5,464 nt of DNA from assembly GCA_022615805.1 (NCBI GenBank), contig JAKEGO010000164.1, forward strand, positions 1 through 5,464. Reading direction: 5' to 3'. The position numbers and the translations under genes are program-made. The notes beneath the pieces are model-generated. The model saw only the letters and a list, made by a program, of their open reading frames with translations. It made no database searches and was not told where the DNA came from. The stretch comes from Thermoplasmata archaeon (GTDB taxonomy: Archaea > Thermoplasmatota > JAKEGO01). Below are positions 1-5,464 of this stretch, in pieces (within the stretch, counting starts at the first letter, position 1; each line of letters opens with the position of its first letter).

Positions 1-73
1 CCCCCTGTACGACCACAAGTGCCCCGCTCGCCTCGACGACGCTCCTGTACTCCACGTCCTTGCCCGTTATCAT
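1..73 (-). CDS. atpB: A-type ATP synthase subunit B, N-terminal 24 codons only
   Basis: Start of the non-catalytic nucleotide-binding subunit, which alternates with A in the A3B3 head; the rest lies beyond the left edge. The visible peptide MITGKDVEYRSVVEASGALV followed by VVQG matches the family's beginning (K-E-Y-R-T-V-x-E-I-x-G-P-L-hydrophobic-V-x-G); the usual Pro after the Gly is Ala here. The ATG at 73-71 overlaps the A stop (72-70) as ATGA, and GGAGGTG sits just upstream inside the last codons of A (GGAGG at 85-81, 7-base spacer). Position directly after A is as expected. The identity is clear from the motif and context even though only a small fragment is present. Confidence 0.9.
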   Translation of the reverse strand, partial: MITGKDVEYRSVVEASGALVVVQG

Positions 74-1812
74 CCCGCCACCTCCATGGCGCTGAACTCC
101 CTCTCGAGCTCGCGCTCGGTCCGCGCGAACTCCTCGGCGACCCGGTCCTGGGGGACCCGGCCCATGCGGGCGAGGAGCTCTCTCGAGCGGGCGCCCTTGA
201 TGGTCGCGACGTCGACGCCGCGGCCGAGGGCCTCGACCGCGAGGTCGTGGAACCTGAGCATTATGCGGAGCATATCGAACTGCTTCCTCTCCGCGCAGTA
301 AGTGTCGACGGCGTCGTAGGCATGCTGCCTGAGAAAGTCCTCCCTCACGATCCGGGCGGCCTCGAGGACGACCTGGTCGGTCGGGGGGAGCGCGTCCGGG
401 CCGACGAGCTGTATGATGTCCTTGAGCTCGGCCTCCTTCTGGAGCAGCTGCATCGCCTTCTCCCTCAGGGCGTACCACGAGGGGTCGACGTTGTCCCCCC
501 ACCACCCCCTCACCTTGTTCAGGTAGAGGCTGTACGACCTGAGCCAGTTGATGGCCGGGAAGTGCCGGCGGTCGGCGAGGTCCGCGTCGAGGGCCCAGAA
601 GACCTTCGCGATGCGGAGGGTGTTCTGCGTGACGGGCTCCGAGAAGTCGCCGCCGGGCGGGGACACGGCGCCGATGATCGATATCGAGCCCCTCCTCCCC
701 TCGACGACCTCCACCTGCCCCGCGCGCTCGTAGAACTCGGCGAGCCTCGACGCCAGGTAGGCTGGATAGCCCTCCTCGCCAGGCATCTCCTCCAGGCGGC
801 CCGATATCTCGCGCAGCGCCTCGGCCCATCGCGAGGTGGAATCGGCCATGAGGGCGACGTTGTACCCCATGTCGCGATAGTACTCGGCGAGTGTGATGCC
901 CGTGTAGATCGAAGCCTCTCGTGCGGCGACCGGCATGTTCGAGGTGTTCGCGATGAGTATCGTCCTCGCCATGAGCTTCTCGCCGGTCCTCGGGTCGTCG
1001 AGTTTGGGGAACTCGTCCAGGACCTCCGTCATCTCGTTCCCGCGCTCGCCGCATCCTACATAGACGATTATCTCGGCGTCGGACCACTTGGCCAGCTGGT
1101 GCTGGCTTACGGTCTTTCCCGTGCCGAAGCCGCCGGGTATGGCGGCGGTACCGCCCTTCGCTATCGGGAAGAAGGTGTCGAAGACCCGCTGCCCGGTGAT
1201 GAGCGGGACGGAGGGGTCGAGCTTTCGCAGGTAGGGGCGCTCCCGTCTGACCGGCCACTTGTGCGCCATGCGGACGTCGCGGCCGCCGACGGTGGCGATG
1301 GCATCGTCCACCGTGTATTCCCCTTCCGGCGCGATCCTCTCTACCCTCCCCTCGATCCCGGGTGGGACCATGATCCTGTGCTCGACGACCGGCGTCTCCC
1401 TTACCGTCCCGAGGATGGAATGGCCGGAGACCGCGTCCCCCTGCGACACCGCGGGCGAGAAGTGCCACCGCCTCTCGCGGCCGATGGGGCTGACGCTGAC
1501 GCCCCTCTCGATGAAATCGCCGGTCCTTTCCCTGATGTCCGACAGAGGGCGTTGTATCCCGTCGTAGATCGTCCCGATGAGGCCTGGCCCGAGCTCGACC
1601 GACAGCTGCTCGCCCGTAGTGACGACAGCATCGCCAGGCCCGATGCCGCTCGTGTCCTCGTAGACCTGAACAGTCGCGACGTCCCTATCGAGCCCGATTA
1701 TCTCCCCGATGAGCCCCTCGGCGCCGACCTGCACGACATCGTACATCCTCGACCCTGCCATGCCCTCGGCCCGGACCACGGGCCCCGCGATGAACACGAT
1801 CCTTCCTGCCAT
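70..1812 (-). CDS. atpA: A-type ATP synthase catalytic subunit A
   Basis: Catalytic subunit (580 residues, normal length, no intein) that makes or hydrolyses ATP in the A3B3 head. The N-terminal barrel (IVFIAGPVVRAEG, MYDVVQVG, GLIGEIIGL, ELGPGL, YDGIQRPL) is followed by the A-specific insertion (about 110-190). The nucleotide domain contains the P-loop at 227-234, read here as GGFGTGKT, then SQHQLAKWSDA. The catalytic glutamate is E256 in CGERGNEM, and the Walker B region is in NVALMADSTSRWAEALREISGR. MPGEEGYPAYLASRL and the C-terminal helical domain are complete. The P-loop differs from the GPFGSGKT typical of A-type subunit A: Pro becomes Gly and Ser becomes Thr. The ATG at 1812 lies 6 bases after the F stop; AGGTGAGGAG spans that stop and serves as the binding site. 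The stop overlaps the B start as ATGA. Confidence 0.98.
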   Translation of the reverse strand: MAGRIVFIAGPVVRAEGMAGSRMYDVVQVGAEGLIGEIIGLDRDVATVQVYEDTSGIGPGDAVVTTGEQLSVELGPGLIGTIYDGIQRPLSDIRERTGDFIERGVSVSPIGRERRWHFSPAVSQGDAVSGHSILGTVRETPVVEHRIMVPPGIEGRVERIAPEGEYTVDDAIATVGGRDVRMAHKWPVRRERPYLRKLDPSVPLITGQRVFDTFFPIAKGGTAAIPGGFGTGKTVSQHQLAKWSDAEIIVYVGCGERGNEMTEVLDEFPKLDDPRTGEKLMARTILIANTSNMPVAAREASIYTGITLAEYYRDMGYNVALMADSTSRWAEALREISGRLEEMPGEEGYPAYLASRLAEFYERAGQVEVVEGRRGSISIIGAVSPPGGDFSEPVTQNTLRIAKVFWALDADLADRRHFPAINWLRSYSLYLNKVRGWWGDNVDPSWYALREKAMQLLQKEAELKDIIQLVGPDALPPTDQVVLEAARIVREDFLRQHAYDAVDTYCAERKQFDMLRIMLRFHDLAVEALGRGVDVATIKGARSRELLARMGRVPQDRVAEEFARTERELEREFSAMEVAG

Positions 1813-1818
1813 GGCTCC

Positions 1819-2145
1819 TCACCTCGTGACGTCCACTCCGACCGCCCGCCTGATGACCCGGGCCATCCTGTCCACTTCCTCGCCCCCCTCGTCCGGAAGC
1901 TCGACGACGAGCGGCACGAGCCTCTTCTGATCGCGATACCTGGTGATCTCCTTGTCCATGCCCTCCGCCACCTCCGAGGAGACGATGATCATCCCGACGT
2001 CATCGTCGGCCGTCAGTTCGCGGAACCGCGCCTTCGCCGCCTCCAGACCGACGTCGCCGCGGTCTGATACCTCCGTCACGTCCGCTACCCCTCCGAGCCT
2101 GAAGGCAAGTGCCATCGTCCTGCTACCTATGATCGCGATCCTCAC
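1819..2145 (-). CDS. atpF: A-type ATP synthase subunit F (central shaft)
   Basis: A 108-residue Rossmann-like subunit that binds subunit D in the rotating central shaft. The N-terminus (V/M)RIAIIGSRTMALAFRLGGV matches the family pattern of a strand, an IG-x-R loop and the FRLAGV helix; the common Asp after the Gly is Ser here. The middle DDDVGMIIVSSEVAEGM is the typical second strand-helix unit, followed by LVPLVVELPDEGG and the C-terminal helix ending IRRAVGVDV, equivalent to the family ending IIRRAIGVD. Start chosen is GTG at 2145, which overlaps the C stop (GTGA) and has GGAGG 7 bases upstream. The same frame is open to an ATG at 2187, but that would add 14 Gly-rich residues (GGHIAGSDHGGGG) ahead of the conserved first strand. 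It ends 6 bases before subunit A. Confidence 0.93.
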   Translation of the reverse strand: MRIAIIGSRTMALAFRLGGVADVTEVSDRGDVGLEAAKARFRELTADDDVGMIIVSSEVAEGMDKEITRYRDQKRLVPLVVELPDEGGEEVDRMARVIRRAVGVDVTR

Positions 2146-3176
2146 GCCGCCGCCTCCGTGGTCACTACCTGCGATATGTCCTCCCATCTCATTCCGGCCT
2201 CCGCGGCCAGGATGACCGCCCTCACGTTCGCGGCCTCGAACTCCCTGAGGACGAGGAACCGGGTCAGCGGGCCGACGGACAGGAACTTACTGCCGTAGAG
2301 CGTGTCGAGCTGCTCCATGACCGCCCGCCTCAGCATGGCTTCCGCGAGCACGGGGTCCACGGCGTCCGCGGCCACTGCGAGGGCGGTCCCCTCGAGCGCC
2401 CGCAGCCCGGCTGCCGGATCGTCGCAGATCGATCCGAGCATCCAAGTCGACACCTCGTACCCCTCGGGGAGGTCGAGGTCCCGCGTACTCGCGCCGCCGT
2501 GGATGCCGGCACGGAGAGCCAGCAGGACGAGGTCGGCGTCCAGCATCGTCCGCAGGACCCTCCTCAGCGGCCTGCCATGCAACCCCCTCAGCGCATCGAG
2601 CGCGTCCGACGATCCCCACACCCTCGCGTTCTCGAGGTCGGCCTCGGTGGGTTCGCCGGCGGTGGCACGCCCTATCGCTTCGAGGTAGGTCCCGACCGCC
2701 TCTCCCGGGGTCGCCGCCATGGCGATCCTCGTCGCGACGGTCCCGTCGATCCGTCCGATCGGCGCGATCTCAGGTCGGCGTCCCCTCCTGATGGCGGCGC
2801 ACGCCAGCCTCACCTCGTCGACCTCGTGGGCCATCAGGAGGACGGCATAGAAGGGCTTTGCTCCCGCCGGGACGCGCTCGAAGGCCTCGGCCACGAATCC
2901 GCGGTTGACCATCCTGACGTTCCTCTCCGCCTCGCGCGGCGAATCCGCTTCGCCCACCGGGAAGTACCTGCCGTCGAGATGCCTCATGGCTTCGCGTGCG
3001 CTGCCGACGGCCAGCGCCTCGATGAGCCTCCGGGACGAGACGTTCGGGTTCCCGATGACGTTGTACCTGGTGTTGAGGAATATGAGGTCCATCGAGATCA
3101 TCCTCGAGGCCATCAGGGCGGCGACCGCGGACGAGGCTGCGGCGAGCAGCGCGACCGTCGTCGGATCAAGCGTCAC
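2142..3176 (-). CDS. atpC: A-type ATP synthase subunit C (central stalk socket), hydrophobic N-terminus
   Basis: A 344-residue homologue of V-ATPase subunit d, the funnel-shaped protein that sits on the cytoplasmic face of the K ring and receives the D/F shaft. It is almost entirely helical, with family-like segments LDADLVLLALRAG (middle), and FLVLREFEAANVRAVILAAEAG near the C-terminus, which corresponds to the typical E-x-x-N-hydrophobic-R signature of this family. The start chosen is GTG at 3176: it is preceded by GGAGG with a 6-base spacer and overlaps the end of E by 11 bases. Later ATGs (codons 22, 26, 29) lack good binding sites. With this start the protein has a hydrophobic, Ala-rich segment at residues 8-23 that could be a short membrane or amphipathic helix; the Thermus subunit C is a soluble protein. 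The stop overlaps the F start (GTGA). Confidence 0.92.
   Translation of the reverse strand: MTLDPTTVALLAAASSAVAALMASRMISMDLIFLNTRYNVIGNPNVSSRRLIEALAVGSAREAMRHLDGRYFPVGEADSPREAERNVRMVNRGFVAEAFERVPAGAKPFYAVLLMAHEVDEVRLACAAIRRGRRPEIAPIGRIDGTVATRIAMAATPGEAVGTYLEAIGRATAGEPTEADLENARVWGSSDALDALRGLHGRPLRRVLRTMLDADLVLLALRAGIHGGASTRDLDLPEGYEVSTWMLGSICDDPAAGLRALEGTALAVAADAVDPVLAEAMLRRAVMEQLDTLYGSKFLSVGPLTRFLVLREFEAANVRAVILAAEAGMRWEDISQVVTTEAAA
2153..2157 (-). promoter_or_regulatory. Ribosome binding site deciding the GTG start of subunit F
   Basis: GGAGG on the minus strand with a 7-base spacer to the GTG at 2145, inside the last codons of subunit C. It supports the 108-residue form, which begins directly with the conserved first beta strand. 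Confidence 0.72.
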
Positions 3177-3732
3177 CCCGCACCTCCCCGAGCTCGCCCA
3201 CGACCGTCTGCCATGTGCGGTCGCGCATCCCGTCGACGATGGACTCGAACCTCAGGTCGAGGACCCTGCCGTCGGGGGACCGCATGATGATGCCCCCCGC
3301 GCCGGGCTCGACGCCATCCACCGAGCGCCCCTCGGACTCCAGGAGGGGTACGTCCCTCTCACGCGTCGCAGTGACGACGAAGGTCCCGAGAAGGCGGTCG
3401 CCTGCGGCCAGGCTCCTCGTGATGAAATCGAGGTAGCGCTCGCCCGTAAGTCCGGACAGGCGCTCGAGCGCCCGGTCGACCGCCATGAGGACGACATCCT
3501 CGTAGGCCGCGCCAATCGTTCTGGAGCCGTCCCTGCTGGCCTGGACGACCGCGCCGCGCGCCCTGCGCTCCGCTTCCTGGACGATCGCAAAATGGGCGGC
3601 GGCCGCGGCCCTGGCCTCCGCGAGGGTCCTGTTCTGGACCTCCTCCGCCTCGCGATTGCCCTCCTCGAGGATGGCCTTCGCATCGGCCCTCGCACGGGCC
3701 TCGAGATGGCGCTTGAGGTCCTCGATCCCCAT
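3166..3732 (-). CDS. atpE: A-type ATP synthase subunit E (peripheral stalk)
   Basis: A 188-residue soluble subunit that pairs with subunit H/G to form the peripheral stalks holding the A3B3 head against rotation. Residues about 5-75 are rich in Ala, Glu and Arg with heptad-like spacing (EARARADAKAILEEGNREAE...), as expected for the long coiled coil. The C-terminal part is a compact domain with GGIIMRSPDGRVLDLRFESI, corresponding to the family's G-G-hydrophobic-DG-...-N/R-T-hydrophobic-E signature, and ends in a helix (MRDRTWQTVVGELGE). Length is close to normal for the family (about 190-200). The ATG at 3732 follows the K stop by 8 bases; the sequence TGAGGTGG merges the K stop with a GAGGTG ribosome binding site. 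The 3' end overlaps the start of C by 11 bases. Sequence conservation in E is generally low, so the call relies on the coiled coil, the C-terminal signature and position. Confidence 0.93.
   Translation of the reverse strand: MGIEDLKRHLEARARADAKAILEEGNREAEEVQNRTLAEARAAAAAHFAIVQEAERRARGAVVQASRDGSRTIGAAYEDVVLMAVDRALERLSGLTGERYLDFITRSLAAGDRLLGTFVVTATRERDVPLLESEGRSVDGVEPGAGGIIMRSPDGRVLDLRFESIVDGMRDRTWQTVVGELGEVRGDA
3183..3187 (-). promoter_or_regulatory. Ribosome binding site deciding the GTG start of subunit C
   Basis: GGAGG on the minus strand, 6 bases before the GTG at 3176 and inside the last codons of subunit E. It supports the long form of subunit C, which includes the hydrophobic N-terminus, over starts at codons 22-29. 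Confidence 0.7.
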
Positions 3733-3740
3733 CGTCCACC

Positions 3741-4541
3741 TCAGAGGAGCCCCAGGCCGATTATCGCCAGGATGCCGAGGACGAAGCTGAACATGGCGAT
3801 CGCCTCGGGCATTGCCGAAACGATCAGGCCCGTGGAGAAGGTCTCCTCACGCTTTCCCATCGCGCTGAGCGACACCGCGGCGTTCATCCCCTGCGGGATG
3901 GCCGATATGCCGCCGATCCCGACAGTGATGCCTATGCCGATGAGCGCAACTCCCATCGCGGGGTTCATCGCGACATCAGGCGGGACACCGCCGCTGCTGA
4001 GCAGCCCCAGGCCGCTCATCATGAAGAACGCGACTGCGAACGCGTACACCACCTGCGTGAAGGGGAGCGCCGCCAGTATGAGGACCTTGAAAAGGCTCAC
4101 CTCCTTCTCCGATGTGAGGGCCATGGCGGACGACCCGGCGATCGCGAGGCCGAAGCCCGAGCCGAGGCCGGCTATTGCCATCATGATGGCGATGCCGATG
4201 AGGGCCCAGTTATGCAACGCCGTGGCCCCAGAGACCTCGACGGTCGCCGTCTCTATCGTGCCGTCGGAGACGACCAGCGTCACGATGTACGTGCCGCCGT
4301 TGGAATACCTGTGCGTCACCTGCATGCCATCCGCCGTATCTCCGTCGCCGAAATCCCAGGTATAGTTCGCGCCAGCGCCAGCATCGGTCGCGACGAACAC
4401 GATGTTCTTCTCGGCGTCGACGGACAGGAATGTCGCATCGAGCGTCTCCTCGTCTCCCACGTAGACGTCCATACCGCCGGCCATCGGGCTCACGAGCACC
4501 AGTGCCAAGAAGGCAAACAGTGCGATGTACGTTCCATTCAT
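3741..4541 (-). CDS. atpK: A-type ATP synthase rotor subunit K with N-terminal PKD domain
   Basis: Rotor-ring proteolipid of 266 residues, much longer than the about 156 residues of Enterococcus hirae NtpK. Residues 1-23 form a signal-like hydrophobic segment (core IALFAFLALVLV) without positive charges before it. Residues about 25-104 form a PKD domain with the hallmark YTWDFGDGD, then VTHRYSNGGTYIVTLVVSDG. After a short linker (105-112) come two hairpins: TM1 113-142, TM2 149-175, TM3 196-227, TM4 236-265, with charged turns TSEKE and GKREE expected in the cytoplasm. Hairpin 1 has LPFTQVVY (159-166); hairpin 2 has Q217 and the ion-binding E246. These match the NtpK Na+ ligands. The start ATG at 4541 overlaps the I stop (ATGA) and has AGGGGAG with a 6-base spacer. 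The open frame continues upstream to 5024, but that part is a shadow of subunit I. The K assignment is secure; the PKD fusion is directly read from one uninterrupted frame. Confidence 0.95.
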   Translation of the reverse strand: MNGTYIALFAFLALVLVSPMAGGMDVYVGDEETLDATFLSVDAEKNIVFVATDAGAGANYTWDFGDGDTADGMQVTHRYSNGGTYIVTLVVSDGTIETATVEVSGATALHNWALIGIAIMMAIAGLGSGFGLAIAGSSAMALTSEKEVSLFKVLILAALPFTQVVYAFAVAFFMMSGLGLLSSGGVPPDVAMNPAMGVALIGIGITVGIGGISAIPQGMNAAVSLSAMGKREETFSTGLIVSAMPEAIAMFSFVLGILAIIGLGLL

Positions 4542-5464
4542 GGATATCTCCCCTCGATGTTCACTTCCGTATATAATCGTTGAGCGTGGAATGGACTGTA
4601 TGGCTCCCCCTCGCCCATGTAGAAGCGCTTGTAGGTCTCGACGAACTGGAGCCGCAGGGAGTGTATCCCCGCACCGAGGATGCCGATCGAGAAGTTGCCG
4701 ATGTGCCCCATCACGATCAGGAAGGCGATGACGACCGCGCTGACCCCGAAGGGGAGCAGGCCGCCGATGGTCATGGTGAAGGCGTTCAGGGACAATGCGA
4801 GCAGCATGGTCGCCAGGCCGAGGGCCATGATCCGGATGAAGGACAGGACGTCCCCGAGCATGCCCGTTATCTCGAACAGGAAGAAAAGCTTGGTGTCGAT
4901 GATGATCAGCCCCAGGCTCAGAAGGGTGAGGAGCCGGGCGATGGTCTCGGCCCTCCCGCCCAGCGAAACGCCGAAGAGGAACGAGGCGAGCAATACGATC
5001 CCGGCGGGGACGAGGATGAACCACGATACCCTTTTCAACAGCAGCGATCGGAAGTCCCGTTTCATGACATCGATGACGGCGCCGAGCATGATGCTGATGT
5101 ATAGCATCGAGATGCCGATCAGCACCGCCACGAGCACGAGGCCGGTCATATTGTTCATGATGTCGATCGGGAGGACGATGCCCATGAGCTCGACGTGGTA
5201 GAGCGCGTCCATCCCGAAAACGGAGGAGTGGAGGTCGCCGAACAGCGAACCTGTCAATATCCCCACGATGAGCGTGGAAAGCCCGAGCTCAATGCCGAGC
5301 ACGGAAACCCCCTTCACCGTGGGACTTGCTCTGCCGATGACGCGGTAACCCCACAGGGAGAGCCCGAGGAGTATCGCGCCGTAGCCGATGTCCCCCAGCA
5401 TGAGCCCGAAGGTGAGGATGAACGTGATCGCCGTGAAGACCGTCGGATCGACCTCCTTCCTCCC
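4538..5464 (-). CDS. atpI: A-type ATP synthase subunit I (a-subunit homologue), 5' end missing
   Basis: C-terminal 308 residues of the membrane stator subunit that carries ions past the rotor ring. The frame stays open to the right edge, so the real start and the cytoplasmic N-terminal half are outside the window; the ATG at 5401 is internal. At the fragment's start is the family motif EVDPT..., followed by GLMLGDIGYG, which is highly typical of subunit I/V-ATPase a. About eight hydrophobic membrane segments follow. The essential channel arginine is visible in LSFIRIMALGLA (Arg codon 4832-4834), equivalent to yeast Vph1 R735, and the second conserved arginine in HSLRLQFVE (4652-4654), equivalent to R799. 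The family's ending GEGEPYSPF is also present. The stop TGA (4540-4538) overlaps the K start as ATGA, so the two membrane subunits are likely translationally coupled. Identification is secure; only the 5' extent is unknown. Confidence 0.96.
   Translation of the reverse strand, partial: GRKEVDPTVFTAITFILTFGLMLGDIGYGAILLGLSLWGYRVIGRASPTVKGVSVLGIELGLSTLIVGILTGSLFGDLHSSVFGMDALYHVELMGIVLPIDIMNNMTGLVLVAVLIGISMLYISIMLGAVIDVMKRDFRSLLLKRVSWFILVPAGIVLLASFLFGVSLGGRAETIARLLTLLSLGLIIIDTKLFFLFEITGMLGDVLSFIRIMALGLATMLLALSLNAFTMTIGGLLPFGVSAVVIAFLIVMGHIGNFSIGILGAGIHSLRLQFVETYKRFYMGEGEPYSPFHAQRLYTEVNIEGRYP
4548..4554 (-). promoter_or_regulatory. Ribosome binding site of subunit K
   Basis: The minus strand reads AGGGGAG, ending 6 bases before the ATG at 4541. 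It lies inside the final codons of subunit I and fixes the start of K at the ATGA overlap rather than at any upstream codon of the same open frame. Confidence 0.75.
4570..4577 (-). promoter_or_regulatory. Candidate archaeal TATA box upstream of subunit K
   Basis: On the minus strand this reads ATTATATA, within the last codons of subunit I (residues RLYTE). Its centre is about 32 bases before the K ATG, so a start site about 25 bases downstream would give a leader of only about 5-10 bases. The codons used here (CGA TTA TAT) are AT-rich choices in an otherwise GC-rich gene. No convincing purine-rich BRE is seen (CAACG precedes it). This is a sequence-pattern inference only. Confidence 0.35.

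Noticed and set aside
1111..1134. Possible intein at the P-loop of subunit A, as in Thermoplasma and some other archaea
   Set aside because: The frame runs through the P-loop without an insertion and the protein has the normal length of 580 residues.
19..2067. Very long open frame (682 codons) on the plus strand
   Set aside because: It lies antisense to subunits A and F, which are certain. Its peptide is rich in Arg, Pro, Asp and Leu with no recognisable domain, as expected for the mirror frame of GC-rich coding DNA with few stop codons.
2146..2187. Alternative ATG start for subunit F at 2187
   Set aside because: It adds 14 Gly-rich residues not typical of the family and would overlap C by 46 bases; the GTG at 2145 has a strong binding site and begins at the conserved first strand.
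3733..3740. Terminator or mRNA-processing hairpin between K and E
   Set aside because: The gap has only 8 bases and no T-run or inverted repeat could be seen; it is filled by the ribosome binding site of E.
2905..4365. Long open frame (486 codons) on the plus strand opposite C, E and K
   Set aside because: Antisense to three well-supported genes and shows no domain or binding site of its own; explained by GC-rich composition.
4542..5024. Upstream extension of the K reading frame by 161 codons
   Set aside because: This part overlaps subunit I in another frame and gives an Arg/Pro/His-rich peptide. The ATG at 4541 has a good binding site and is directly followed by a signal-like segment, so the extension is a shadow.

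Overview
The window is a single, fully packed stretch of an A-type (archaeal/vacuolar-type) ATP synthase operon. All genes lie on the minus strand, so it reads from right to left: subunit I (C-terminal half only, cut by the right edge), K, E, C, F, A, and the first 24 codons of B (cut by the left edge). This I-K-E-C-F-A-B order is the usual one for A/V-type ATPase operons. Subunit H/G should lie upstream of I and the rest of B, then D, beyond the left edge.

The DNA is GC-rich, uses both ATG and GTG starts, and has Shine-Dalgarno sequences before almost every gene. Subunit sequences look archaeal (euryarchaeal). The PKD domain and the GC content would suit a Thermoplasmatota-like or methanogen-related lineage, but this is an inference. 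A-type operons also occur in some bacteria, so the taxonomy is not settled by this window.

Layout: 5464-4538 subunit I (membrane stator, half-channels); 4541-3741 subunit K (rotor ring); 3732-3166 subunit E (peripheral stalk); 3176-2142 subunit C (central stalk socket on the ring); 2145-1819 subunit F (central shaft); 1812-70 subunit A (catalytic); 73-1 subunit B (non-catalytic). Junctions overlap by 4 to 11 bases or are separated by 6 to 8 bases, so translation is probably coupled. There is no non-coding stretch of any size and no RNA gene, mobile element, CRISPR array or clear terminator.

The most unusual feature is subunit K. Instead of a bare hairpin proteolipid, it carries an N-terminal signal-like segment and a complete PKD (Ig-like) domain ahead of two hairpins. 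By the known topology of this family the PKD domain would be outside the cell, so each rotor ring would carry a crown of extracellular domains. The same protein keeps the residues that bind Na+ in the Enterococcus hirae K ring, which suggests a sodium-coupled enzyme. Other points worth checking are a TATA-like element just upstream of K inside the end of I, a non-canonical P-loop in subunit A, and a hydrophobic N-terminus on subunit C.
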